A stretch of 64,000 nucleotides of DNA from Aspergillus flavus. Its lineage: Eukaryota > Ascomycota > Eurotiomycetes > Eurotiales > Aspergillaceae. Positions 23,801-34,703 of the stretch are shown here, in pieces; position 1 is the first letter of the stretch, and the number at the start of each line of letters is the position of its first letter. Made by a program: the position numbers and the translations under genes. The stretch lies in assembly GCF_009017415.1 (NCBI RefSeq), contig NC_092406.1, forward strand, positions 5,704,001 through 5,768,000, given 5' to 3'. The notes beneath the pieces were generated by a model that worked only from the letters and a program-made list of their open reading frames with translations, searched no databases and was not told the origin of the DNA.

Positions 23801-25309
23801 GTCCGTGGCGAGACGAAGCACTTGCTAGTGCTGCTGAGCATTCCAGTTGCATATCCTAGGGTGGTATGTCACGGGCGCTATAACCGCAATTCTTTCCCTT
23901 CTAACCTTCTCACAGGCGATGGTGAAAAATATTCTAAACAGCCGGAAATCGCTCGGCAAAGCCGGACTATTTGGCGGTTTTGTGAACAAGAGTGTGAGCA
24001 AAGTTGAAATCTTTGATGACCACTGGACAGCTAAACACCATAAGTCTGAACGCCAATACTTGATTGAAGATCTGCAGGACTTGGCAGCAGACAAATCCGT
24101 CCGTGTGACCATTTTGAGGTATGAGATTGCACTCTGCCATCTTTTAGGGCCGAGTTAACAAGCATCTTTTCCAGCGGCGATGTGCATTTGGCTGCCATTG
24201 GTCAATTCTACTCGAACCCGAGATTGAACTTGCCTAAGGACAAAGACTATCGATACATGCCCAACATCATTTCCTCCGCTATTGCAGACATGCCCGAGAC
24301 GGAGATGGTGTCAGACACGCTCAACAAACGGAACCGAGTTCATCATCTGGATACTAATACGGACGAGGACATGATACCCATCTTTACACAAGATGTGAAT
24401 AATAAGCCACGGAATAACAAGCGATTGCTACCACGCCGAAACTGGTGCTCCATCCGTGCGTATCAGCCAGGTCAGTACTGATATCATTGGCTTATTGGCC
24501 CTTTTGTACGTTGCTAACTAGGCATAGGTTTTACTCCACCGACAACACCGGAATCAGAATCGTCACCGCCAGTGGAGGAGCCTCGACCGGGCAAGTTGCA
24601 AAGGACGCTGTCCTTGACACGCGGGGACAGACCCCAGGGTAGCGGCGGCCTGTTACGCCGACTCTCAGGACGTGGGCGGCCACCGACTAAGGACTTTAAC
24701 CTTGGAGGGAACCCAGTTGGGCGGCGTATGAGTATGGATGGTCCATTTCCGCCTGCGGAGACAGGTGATAGCTACTTTCCACCGCCGCCAGATTCCCGCC
24801 CAGCTCCATTCCTTCGACGGCCTACAAATCTGAGCCAGAAAGCGTCTAAGAAGGCTGCAAAGCAGGGAGACGATGGGGTTGGTGCCTTCGTTAATTTAGA
24901 AGGGGGGTTGGCCATCTCCTTGAACATGGAATTAAACCCGAAGGATCCATCCGGTATTACGACCCCATACAAGTTGCTCGTGCCGATGCTGCGATACGAA
25001 GGAAATGAGTACGACCCCCCTGCGGCGCCAGTTGCGAAGGGCTGGAAGCGATGGTTGAGTGTACGGAGAAGTAGGAGAGAAAAGCAGAATGTGGAGGACA
25101 CCGAAGCCGAAGAAGGATTCAGCGATGAGGAAGACGAGGATGAGCATGATCAATATGAAAATCATGGACGCTCAGCGGGCCGTGAGCATGAATACATTGC
25201 CGGTAGAGACGCGCCTCCGGAGACAATAGTCCCGGTAGCTAATCCAGGCGAACTAGAGTATGATGGTGTTGCCGAAACTTCGAGGAGGAGGAAGTGGTTT
25301 GGCCGATGA
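20832..25309 (+). CDS. Large PhoD-like phosphatase-domain protein
   Basis: Six exons: 20832-22344, 22417-23681, 23738-23863, 23916-24118, 24175-24470, 24528-25309 (introns 52-72 nt), total 4185 nt, 1394 aa. Residues 1-500 are disordered and rich in Pro/Ser/Gln with a short charged helix (EEKRARVMEAEMRVKERMAR). The central 600 residues carry a PhoD-like metallophosphatase domain: FHVMVGGGDQIFND, IPMVNLWNDHEIIEGFGSYP, LLGLDCRTERM, LLSIPVAYPR, and FDDHWTAKHHKSER, ending ILSGDVHLAAIGQFYS. The Asp/His/Asn metal-ligand motifs are present, so it may be catalytic; the natural substrate is unknown. The C-terminal 260 residues are basic, then acidic (EEGFSDEEDEDEHDQYE). All five joins keep the frame and the SGDVH motif is restored only by splicing. 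The exon 3 donor could lie 3 nt earlier. Confidence 0.88.
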
Positions 25310-26155
25310 GCCGATTGATCTGATTTGATCTGATATGATTATGACGACTATTGATGACGACGATGATGATCCTGACGACAAAAATATGATGATAATGAAT
25401 GTAAGATCTATGAGCTACTACTTGTATACAGTGGATACCCTCTGAATGTGAATGTGAATGTGATGAGTCTTTCCTGTGCCTCGATCCTTCTTATCGTATA
25501 CATTATAGGACTGTAGATTCTGGATTTTGCCTGAATGCAAAAGATTCCGGCGATTGATCCGAGATAAAGGATTGATCGATAATCAGCGGCGGTCTCGGCC
25601 CGTGACTGCTTTCTAAGCATGCACGTGATCCGGTCTCGCCGTCGCCCATCCGTAATATTTTTTCCTGTACCTGGTCGGAGAGTGAAAGGAAGTCGCTTCC
25701 GTGGGATTCTTATGCAATTCCATTCTTTGTCACTAAACTGGTTTATTCATCGTCTCCACACGGATTCTACGTAGGGAATTCAATCAATCAATCTCTTGGC
25801 CGTGAACGTTTAGCTAATCTTGAACCATCCAGCCCAATTTTCGTCAGACCGTCCCCACCACCCGGCAATCTGAGCCCCTCTTCGCCTCTTTCTCTGCGCT
25901 CTCCCTGAACGCCATAATTAAAGCCGCCTATTTCCCGACCCGACTTTCTTTCTTTCCCTTCCCAATCTCCCTCCCAACACCGTCAAGCTGTTTTCCTTCG
26001 CCTCTCGACGACTTCCCTTTTCCTCCCTTCGGTCCTCACTCGGATTGACAGCCGCTGCTGCGTCGTCTCTGCACCAGAAATCCTCTCCGTCTGCTTCAGT
26101 CCTAACGAATAATCTTTCGACGCCCTTGCGCGTCAGTCAAAGTTCAGCAACCAGG
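25310..26155. promoter_or_regulatory. upstream region of thioredoxin reductase gene
   Basis: PhoD-like 3' flank (with GAT/GAC-rich low complexity at 25330-25400) and the trxR promoter. 25890-26155 is a C/T-rich leader just before the ATG, typical of strongly expressed fungal genes. The trxR frame stays open upstream to 26045 but has no ATG there. Confidence 0.5.
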
Positions 26156-27352
26156 ATGGTGCACAGCAAAGTCGTTAGTGAGTTTCCTCATTTTTTTTTG
26201 TATACGATGCTGCCGAGGTCAAAGAGAGATACTAACTTGGTCCCCTCCGTAGTCATTGGCTCCGGCCCCGCCGCACACACCGCCGCGATCTATCTCTCGC
26301 GTGCGGAGCTCAAGCCTGTCCTTTATGAGGGTATGCTGGCTAACGGCACCGCTGCTGGCGGTCAGCTCACCACCACCACCGACATCGAGAACTTCCCCGG
26401 CTTCCCTGATGGTATCGGTGGTACAGAGCTGATGGAGAACATGCGCAAGCAGTCCGTCCGGTTCGGAACTGAGGTTATCACTGAGACTATCTCGAGAGTG
26501 GATTTCTCGCAGAGGCCGTTCAAGCTGTGGACGGAGTGGAACGATGGTCCTGACAATGAGCCCGCCCGCACTGCCGATGCCATCATCATCGCCACTGGTG
26601 CCAATGCCCGTCGTCTTGACCTGCCCGGTGAGACCAAGTACTGGCAGAACGGAATCAGCGCCTGTGCCGTCTGTGACGGTGCCGTGCCAATCTTCCGTAA
26701 CAAGCCCCTCTATGTGATCGGTGGTGGTGACTCCGCTGCCGAAGAGGCCATGTTCCTGGCCAAGTACGGCAGCTCGGTTACCGTTTTGGTCCGTCGCGAC
26801 AAGCTTCGTGCCAGCAAGGCCATGGCCAACCGTCTCCTGTCTCACCCCAAGGTGACCGTTCGTTTCAACACCGTTGCGACCCAGGTCCTGGGTGACGAGA
26901 AGCCCATGGGCTTGATGACCCACCTGCGTGTCAAGAACACCGTCACCGGCGAGGAGGAGACCGTCGACGCTAACGGTCTCTTCTACGCTGTTGGCCATGA
27001 CCCCGCCACCGCCTTGGTCAAGGGCAAGATCGACCTCGACGACGAAGGATACATCATCACCAAGCCTGGTACCAGCTACACCAGCCTGGAGGGTGTCTTC
27101 GCCTGCGGTGACGTCCAGGACAAACGCTATCGCCAGGCCATTACCAGTGCCGGTATGTCATGACCCTACCACGTCCCCGTCCAATGTCACATATACTAAC
27201 AGTCTTTTACAGGCTCCGGCTGCATTGCCGCTCTCGAGGCTGAGAAGTTCATCGCTGAATCTGAGTCCTCTGGAGAGGAGGCTCCCGTCAACGAGGTCAA
27301 GCAAGACCCCCAGGGTAACACCGCGGAGTACAAGTCCAACCCTCTCCTCTAA
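26156..27352 (+). CDS. trxR: Thioredoxin reductase
   Basis: NADPH- and FAD-dependent reductase of thioredoxin, low-molecular-weight fungal/bacterial type, cytosolic. Exons 26156-26177, 26253-27152, 27213-27352; 353 aa, normal length. First exon codes MVHSKVV; splicing gives VVIIGSGPAAHTAAIYLSRA (FAD fold). Redox-active CxxC in SACAVCDGAVP; NADPH fold VIGGGDSAAEEAMFLAKYG; C-terminal FAD motif [24 protein letters not shown], which is completed by intron 2 removal. The codon use is strongly C-ending, matching high expression. Convergent with hdmA. Confidence 0.97.
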
Positions 27353-27785
27353 ACGTCCCCGTCCCGCCACACCTGATCTAAGATTCCTCATCACCACCTC
27401 TTCATCACACCTAGATCTGCCCTACACCGGCTGACTATCATGTTTCATGTCCTACGGATATATCCTTTTTGCCTATTTTGATGGTTGTTTATATTAGACT
27501 TCAGCGTTCTGGTCATTTTCCTCGGTTTGTGATGGGAAGTTCAATACATTTTTTTCGGTTCCTTCGATGATACTCGTGGCGCGCATGTTTCATGGGTCGC
27601 TAAACTATGAATTTCATATCAATAGACTAGAATATAGAGTAATTTTCGAGGATCTTGATTGAAGTCTGGTTTCATTTGGTAATACAAGAAATGATCGTTA
27701 AGAGCATATATCTCACATGGTATGCATCAACTCGTGCAATCATGATAGGAGCAAAACATCCAGGTTAGTCTTAATGACTCGACAA
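27353..27785. other. convergent trxR/hdmA 3' region
   Basis: AT-rich 3' flanks of two convergent genes; nothing further seen. Confidence 0.6.
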
Positions 27786-30700
27786 TCAAGAGGTATGCAA
27801 CGAGCCGTTCACTTGTACCCCATTTGTTTGGGGATGGACAGTCGCAGCAATAGTTCCTCCTTGAGTCTGATCGCGCGAGTTGTTTATATGCTGTCCCAAT
27901 GAAGAAATAGACGAAGTAGTACCACCAGCACCAGTGGATAAGTGATTTGTCGGCACAGCAGTATCTGCAGAATGTATTCCCCAACTTGCAAATGGATTAG
28001 CTGCATACCACTTCGTCTTCAATTCGCCAGCCTTCTGCTCCCACTCGGCGATCTGTTGTTTCCATCGACTCCACATTTCCGCATTTGTCTGTCGGTTGAC
28101 CTCTGTCTGTTCGATGTACGGCCGCTTTTCCTCCTCGCTGGCTCGCCGCCACATGAGCCCGAGCTCATGACGGATCTCATCGCGAGCAGCTTTAGCATTG
28201 GGATCGTTCGTTGCCGCCCGGCGAGCTTCATCGCATTGGGCGCGGCATATGCCCCAGTAGTCTTTTTGGTAGAGGAGGAAAGGGTTTAGGCCTGTTCTTG
28301 CTGGTCGGGGCATGGGAGGGCCTATTTCCGATTGGACTGATGTCCACATTGCTTGTTCGTAGGCTTGTTGACGGGCTGATGTGGGTGAGGTTGAGTCTGC
28401 TGGGTTGGTGGGAGTATTGCCAGTGGATGATGCTACAGACATGTGTGGCTCTTTTCGCTTTTGTCCTGCTGTTGTTGGGGTGCTAAGTTCTGCTTTTCCC
28501 TTCTCCGGTACAAGGGGGTTCGGTAGTGCTATGGGTCCTAGTATGGATTCGATCACCTCAGCGCCAGCGCGGAGCCCAGAGAGGTACGCCCCGTGGACAG
28601 TGGCAGGGTGAGTGCCACATGTCGCCTCCCCTGCAAAGTGCAAATTGCCAATCGGCTTGGCCATCAGGTCGTAATCTCCTGGAAGTGCCTGCGCTGCCAC
28701 GTAGGAGTAACTGCCCCTAGTGAATTTATCGGACTTCCATCTGGTGATTATTGTCTCTAATGGATCGGGAACCACCGTATGTTTGAATATATTGCGGAGT
28801 TGGCTAGTTACCTCCCCGATGATTTGGTCATCAGGGGTACATTCCGCCTGAAGAGCGGCATCTCCGGCCATAAGAGCAATGAGGACAGGGAGCCCGGTAG
28901 TCTTCAGACAATTCCAGAAAAGGTAGAATCGACCCCGGTTGGTAGCATAATCCTCTTGAATAGTGCTGTTTCGATTTGTGGGTTCGCGCAGAAGCCCAAA
29001 CATATCTCGTTCAGTGTCCCAGAATGGTTCATCAAACACCAGAATCACCTTATTCATTACTCCAAACCCGAGTCGATTGATGGCTCCACATTTCCATTCG
29101 GGCAGAGGGGGTTCAAACTGTATGGATTGATGCTTGAGAACGCCCAAGGAGCCGGTGAAGACCACTTTGTCTGCCACAAACGATTCGCCGTCTTCACAGT
29201 GAACAACTGTATTTTGTTTGCCCATTCCAGATGGGTCGTATAATATCTTGGACACTATCTTGTTTGTTCGAACATCGAGTTTTGTAGGTAATGAGAATAG
29301 CCCGTACGGGACTTGTTGATACCCACCTACTACCTGCGAATGCTCGCCTTCGAACTCGTTTCCTATATCTTGATCCCACCCGGAAAGACTAAGTCTATTG
29401 ACATTAGTCGCGTTCGCATATTCCAGATTGGCAAAGTGCCAGTTAATCAACCGCATGTCTTTTGGGGATAGAGGGAGCATCCGCTGGTATTGGCGGATGC
29501 CCTCGTCTAGCGCAGCACCTAACGTTTGAGACGACGAAATTTTGGCGACAGGGTCCAGGTTTAAAGTAGCGTTAGCTGGGATACCATCGTTCAATCTCCA
29601 ACCGTTCAATTGACACGTTAAAGCAGCTGGCTGCTCCTCCGAACGTGCAAGATCTGCGCCCGACGCTCCAGGCGCCTTGATGTCTGCGGTTTTATGACCT
29701 ACGCCTCGGCGGACACGCTTTGTGGGAAGCAGTAGGCCGATAGTACCGGAAGCCCTTGCTTCCTCGTATTGTCTTACTGTGACACCATCGCTTGTTGACA
29801 AATCGCGACCTGAATCAATCAATTCCCGCTCGCCTTCCGCGGTAGGAACGACGATGGATTTATGTCGATAGAACCCGGAACGGTCCAAGACATCGTCATA
29901 GAGCCTTTCATCCATCGCGTCCTGAATCTCATCCACCGGTGAACCATCTATGTCATAAATTGTCGAGATGTCGCGTAACAAGTGATATGGAAGAGCCAGC
30001 TGGCTCCGAATAATTGGGTCTAACGGATTACCACGGTCGAAACCAACAACTATATGCGCACCCATCTCGGCCTTAGGGACTAGTCCGGGACCTAACTTAG
30101 ATGTCTGAAGACTTCGCAAAGGATGTGAGTATATACGACCCCCAATTCTGCGTCTTCCTTCTAACAAGATGACCCGAGGGGTTGTGGATGCGTCACGATA
30201 ATGCTGAAACAGACCCTCCAAGTGCCGTGCGCAACCAAGACCTGACATTCCAGCCCCAATCACGACAACCACTGGACCTTCCCTGCGCCGGCCTTTCTTT
30301 GGAGTTACAAAAGGCATAGGAATTTCGACACAGCCGAAGTTGATGTACCCATTTCGTACCAACCATTCATACGCGAAAGAGGCAAGGTTCATCCAACGGT
30401 AGTCCTTCGCACATCCAAGAGCTTCCTCCTTGGTAACGCTCACCATGGGATTTCGAGTCCATAGTCGAAGTATACCATTCCGTATGTTCAGATATACCGT
30501 GACGTGCAGATGACACAAATAATCCTGCAACGCTTCCTGCTCCTTTATGTGCAATGCGTACGGATTGAGTCTAGATGCATAAGCTGCCGAGACGCATTGC
30601 TGAGCGTAAACTGCAGCTGGAAGTCTCGAGGGTATGGAGGATCTAGGGCGATATTTCGGGAGCCCATTCACGCTATCTGCGTTTTTAGTGTCTGTGACCA

Positions 30701-31190
30701 AAGAAGATGAAGAGAGCTTGTTGATGTTTGTTATCGATGGAGTTGGTTTAGTTTGACTCGGTTGAGACAGGAATGAAGTAGTCGTGATCGAATCGCTCGA
30801 TCTACCATGGGCCGTAGTTGCATGAGCATCCTGAGACAGATAATCTGTGCTTCGGGAACTAGAGTCAACCCCCTCTAAAGACGTTCTTCCTACCCGAAGG
30901 CCTGGGTTTGAGTTGCTGTTTGGGACAGAATACAGATTTGTGACACTGGCTTGATTGAAGTTGTTATCCAGATGTGAGGCATGAGCTTTCATCACGCTAG
31001 CGTTCAACTGCAGACTGCTCTTTGGCAAAGTTTGGTTTGACGGCAGTAGGGCAACATGACCGCTACCATTGAAGCTAATGTTTGTTGGGATATATTGGTC
31101 TAAATGAGTGGTAATCTCATAAGATTGGCCATTAAGGCCATGCGTTTTCATCGAAGCTGCGGCTCCCATATTGCTGGCAAGGGGTGCCAT
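27786..31190 (-). CDS. hdmA: LSD1-family histone lysine demethylase with HMG box (HdmA)
   Basis: FAD amine-oxidase-type histone demethylase acting on chromatin. Single exon, 1134 aa. Order: disordered Ser/Asn-rich N-terminus (1-185); SWIRM domain (about 190-295: NIRNGILRLWTRNP, AYEWLVRNGYINFGCVEIP); FAD fold (VVVVIGAGMSGLGCARHLEG, then EGRRRIGGRIYSH); amine oxidase domain with GVLKHQSIQFEPPLPEWK and NRLGFGVMNKVILVFDEPF, which holds the conserved active-site Lys; terminal FAD site NLHFAGEATCGTHPATVHG. The C-terminus adds an HMG box (GLNPFLLYQKDYWGI to ETEVNRQTNAEMWSRWK region). No long antiparallel coiled-coil tower, which in animal LSD1 binds CoREST, is visible between the FAD halves; a basic/low-complexity segment is found there. 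That layout is known for fungal homologues. Confidence 0.93.
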   Translation of the reverse strand: MAPLASNMGAAASMKTHGLNGQSYEITTHLDQYIPTNISFNGSGHVALLPSNQTLPKSSLQLNASVMKAHASHLDNNFNQASVTNLYSVPNSNSNPGLRVGRTSLEGVDSSSRSTDYLSQDAHATTAHGRSSDSITTTSFLSQPSQTKPTPSITNINKLSSSSLVTDTKNADSVNGLPKYRPRSSIPSRLPAAVYAQQCVSAAYASRLNPYALHIKEQEALQDYLCHLHVTVYLNIRNGILRLWTRNPMVSVTKEEALGCAKDYRWMNLASFAYEWLVRNGYINFGCVEIPMPFVTPKKGRRREGPVVVVIGAGMSGLGCARHLEGLFQHYRDASTTPRVILLEGRRRIGGRIYSHPLRSLQTSKLGPGLVPKAEMGAHIVVGFDRGNPLDPIIRSQLALPYHLLRDISTIYDIDGSPVDEIQDAMDERLYDDVLDRSGFYRHKSIVVPTAEGERELIDSGRDLSTSDGVTVRQYEEARASGTIGLLLPTKRVRRGVGHKTADIKAPGASGADLARSEEQPAALTCQLNGWRLNDGIPANATLNLDPVAKISSSQTLGAALDEGIRQYQRMLPLSPKDMRLINWHFANLEYANATNVNRLSLSGWDQDIGNEFEGEHSQVVGGYQQVPYGLFSLPTKLDVRTNKIVSKILYDPSGMGKQNTVVHCEDGESFVADKVVFTGSLGVLKHQSIQFEPPLPEWKCGAINRLGFGVMNKVILVFDEPFWDTERDMFGLLREPTNRNSTIQEDYATNRGRFYLFWNCLKTTGLPVLIALMAGDAALQAECTPDDQIIGEVTSQLRNIFKHTVVPDPLETIITRWKSDKFTRGSYSYVAAQALPGDYDLMAKPIGNLHFAGEATCGTHPATVHGAYLSGLRAGAEVIESILGPIALPNPLVPEKGKAELSTPTTAGQKRKEPHMSVASSTGNTPTNPADSTSPTSARQQAYEQAMWTSVQSEIGPPMPRPARTGLNPFLLYQKDYWGICRAQCDEARRAATNDPNAKAARDEIRHELGLMWRRASEEEKRPYIEQTEVNRQTNAEMWSRWKQQIAEWEQKAGELKTKWYAANPFASWGIHSADTAVPTNHLSTGAGGTTSSISSLGQHINNSRDQTQGGTIAATVHPQTNGVQVNGSLHTS

Positions 31191-33311
31191 TGTGTCAGGG
31201 TATGTGTTGTAGCAATGAGACCGACTTTTGCCCAGCTCAGTAGAAGGTAATTATACTATACTGAGTCTGCCAATAGACATAGCACTTCCATCGTTTGAAA
31301 ATACAGTAATCTCAGATCTCAGCGTTTCTATCCATTGTGGGTCCACTCATCCGGAGCCGTTGGTGGCGGGAAGGAGAGAAGCTTGATATAGGGATATACG
31401 AAATTCCTTCAGATAATGTCAGAAAAATGTTATATGATTGTTTATAAACTTCTAAAGATACGGTTATTGGACATGAGAAAAACCTCGAATCACATGGAGC
31501 AGGAGTCCATTGACTTACCTGAAATGTAGTTCGAGGGGTTATTGAGGGCAAGAAAGATACTGACTACCCGAACCCATCACTTTCCTTCTACAACCGATGC
31601 AGCCCTAGAGAATGACAGTGTACGGTAGCAAGCCAACAGTCAATGGGGGTAATTGCCAATAAAGGCGAGGGAAAGAGTGCCAGGACTCTGGTAAATAGCA
31701 GGGTGATGTGAAACCTGAACTCTGAGGCTATCGATGGTGATTTGGTACTGCCGAAGGGCCCATGCGTATTTTTCAGTCCGAACCGAAAGCATGCCACATT
31801 CTGCAGGCTGCACTTCCTCTCTGCTTCCCCAATCTTCTCTCACTCAGTCCCTGATCCCTTGTCATCGGAAATGTGTCAGGCATACCTGATGACGCTGTAA
31901 CTGACAAAACAGTAATGGTGAACAATCCCTCGCAAAACTAGGGGATTCTGCAGGAATACTTTACTGGCATGCATGCTTGATATTCTGACTTCTTCCCGCT
32001 CCAATGGCGGTTCCCCGAAGTGAAGCGACTCCGGATCCCATATCAGGGTTAAAAGCCAACAAGGTCGATACGTCATTTGCCATGAAATGACCCTTTACTC
32101 ATAGAGATTCCTAAATCAGCGACATGGTGACGATTCATAGCCATAGCTCTGTTTAGCCCTTTCGAGCCTTGTTATATATACTTGATCTGGTCCACATAAG
32201 TCCGCTCGGACGCCAGGGGCGATGGCTACCCTCCGACTTTGGCGTGTGCTCGCTCGCTACTAATTCTATTGTTTCAGTGCGCTGTTATACAAACTTCCCA
32301 CCCACAGCGCGCACCTCCAGTGGAAGTTCTCTATCGCATGTCATGAGGTGGTGGAAAATCTTCAGGCACGGCGAAAGCATGGGTACCTTAAGAGCATAGC
32401 ATTCGCTACTCTAGATTCTTGGTCACAGGGTCTAGGAGATGTAGTCGCTGTGGGAGAGGCTCCGCCAATGTCTCTGACCTTCGGGGCATCGTGATGGATG
32501 CTATGTCGGGGTTTATACATGGCTTTTTACTAGAGATGAAGCTGCTGAGGAACTTGAGGTCGATAGAAGTCTGTCACCACCTCGAGCTCATCCCCATAAG
32601 ATGTGGCCCGTAGGAACTCGCCATGAGTATATGCCCGGTACTTGCAGAACATTACAATATGGGATACGGCAGTTGAATGATCACCAGATGATGTGGTAGC
32701 AAGTATCTGCTGCGACGCAATATGCAGTACAACACCGATGTCACCCCGAGTTTAGAACGTAGATAGTGTGCGTTTCAGGTGGATTGAAAGGATTTTATGC
32801 ACTGGCCCGTCACACTCTATTTCAATTGAACTGTCTTGAGTGTTTCTGAAGACGGCTAGCGCTCGCATGCTTCGACTGTACGGAGACACTCGCATGCATG
32901 ATGCAACTCTGATGACTGCATTTTCTTGATACCAGTTGTAAAAGGCTACTCGGTGAGACACCTAGAGCTTCGTTATTTATGCGATTCGTCTGCTTTCTCG
33001 AAAACCGTGACAAACCGGGATTCGATAATATCGGGCTTGGGATAAAAAAAAAACAACACCACTAGTAATGGAAGGCTGACTAGAACAACCTCTACCTCGC
33101 AATATCGGTGTAAACACAATAACCAATATCAGATCCAGTGATGAACTGGCTCGAGAACAAGACCTTAGGTTACCGTGTCAGCATAGTCGGTTTTCCTGGT
33201 CCAGATCTTGTAAAATATATATTTGCGATTGTGCTAGAAACTGGCAATAAAGTATAAAAAGTCTATAAGACCCGGCAATATCTCAAAACAAGGAAACAAC
33301 TATATAATATT
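31191..33311. other. hdmA upstream and gene-poor region
   Basis: The first few hundred bases are the hdmA promoter. The rest is AT-rich with no convincing gene. A 66-codon open stretch on the plus strand (about 32310-32490, ending at a TGA) has a protein-like composition but no recognised family and may be a gene relic. Confidence 0.4.
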
Positions 33312-33632
33312 CTATAATCCAACAATTCTCGTAGACCTCAATACATAAAAACCAACCAAACCAAGCTCATTATCACTATAAGATTGCGAAAGGCAAGCAG
33401 ATAATTGTCCTTGAGTACTCTCGGTAGCATTGCAGTAGGCGGCACAACTCTCCTCACCAAAGTAGCCGGTGGTACCATTTACTTCAAAGCAGCATTATTG
33501 TAAGGTCGTGTAGGGGTCTTGGGTCGCATTCCAGCGCTGATAGGTTGGTAGACCACAGGTATTGGGGTAGAGGAGCTCCGGGAAGTCTGTGAGGGTTGCA
33601 CAGCGAGCAGAACCGATTGATGCCGTGTTTTG
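33312..33632 (-). pseudogene. broken gene for a small cysteine-rich, probably secreted protein
   Basis: Reading the minus strand from 33632, one frame is open for 45 codons, meets TAA at 33497-33495, then stays open for 60 more codons to TAG at 33314-33312. Both halves look like one protein. Before the stop: ARCATLTDFPELLYPNTCGL and PTYQRWNATQDPYTTLQ. After it: CCFEVNGTTGYFGEESCAAY, CNATESTQGQLSACL. The cysteine spacing, two NxT sites and lack of basic clusters fit a small secreted disulfide-rich protein. A single base change could explain the stop. No start codon or signal peptide was found upstream in frame, so a first exon is missing or decayed. No function assigned. Confidence 0.45.
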
Positions 33633-34703
33633 TTAACGTGTATATATGTACATGTATGTGTTTGTGTAGAAGCGAGCGTAGGTGTAGAACTATATGTTTT
33701 ATTTTTGAATGTAAGTAGGCATATGTATCTAGGATGAGAGAAGAGCCTACCGATGGTCTAGTAGTTGTTAAGTAATTGGGAAGAAGGTATCCAGAGCATA
33801 ATAAGTATTCATCAGCAGATGGAACATACGAGAAAGGATCTGTCAGAAGTCTAACATGAGGTAAACCTAAGGCGATCAGTGATACATCGCGAAACCTTCA
33901 AACGTATGTTCTGGTAGGCGCTAAGCAGAGATAGATCAAGTTCTGAGCCCACAAAATCGATTACTAGTCTTCGGGATGGCTTGTTACCCGTTGACAAGTG
34001 CTTAATTGCTCCATTGCAGCCGAAGAAGTTGCTATAAGATAGTATTTTGTAATGGAAACTGGAACCCTAGAACTGCCAAGTCACTGCCTCCGTGGTCTGT
34101 TATATAGTGATATCAAGCTTGAGCCCTATTACCTAACATTTCAGTACTAGAGTGGCATAATATAGCCTATTAAACATATTTTATAGCTTCGCCGGTGTTC
34201 ATTGTTTGCTTTGATCACTGTTACTCTTGATACTTATATCATTCGAGGTAGACTTAGTCGCTGTTGGTTTTCTATTTACCATTTTACGTAGGTATTAGTA
34301 CAGACTTAGCCAAATTCGAGAGTTACTTATTACATATACCGAATAAAGAGCAGGTAAGCTGCTCAGTAAACAAACCCTGAGTATTGACCCTCACGAAAGC
34401 GGCCGAGCCCCAAATAGGTAGGCTACGAGAACTCCAGAAATTCCAGTCTGTATAGGCGCATATATATATACTTGTTTACCTTCTATGAGTGATCTCGCTT
34501 CTCTTACTGAGTCTTACGCGAACAGAGCTCTTTTCAAATCGATAGGATTACAGACGGGAGATTGGGGTATGGGCTAGACAATCGAGAACGCCAAACTCCC
34601 CAAAAACTTTCAGTATCGCACAAACGATCCTCTTATAGGACATGAACCGTGGCAATTACCTCTATCGCAAGTGGTATATAGAAAGCAAATGCGGCTCCGA
34701 CTT
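33633..34703. other. AT-rich intergenic region
   Basis: No convincing coding sequence, RNA gene or repeat. TG/TA-rich runs at 33640-33720. Confidence 0.5.

Noticed and set aside
26219..26998. 259-codon minus-strand frame inside thioredoxin reductase
   Set aside because: A shadow of the strongly C-ending codon use of trxR; Gly/Asp/His-rich with no family features.
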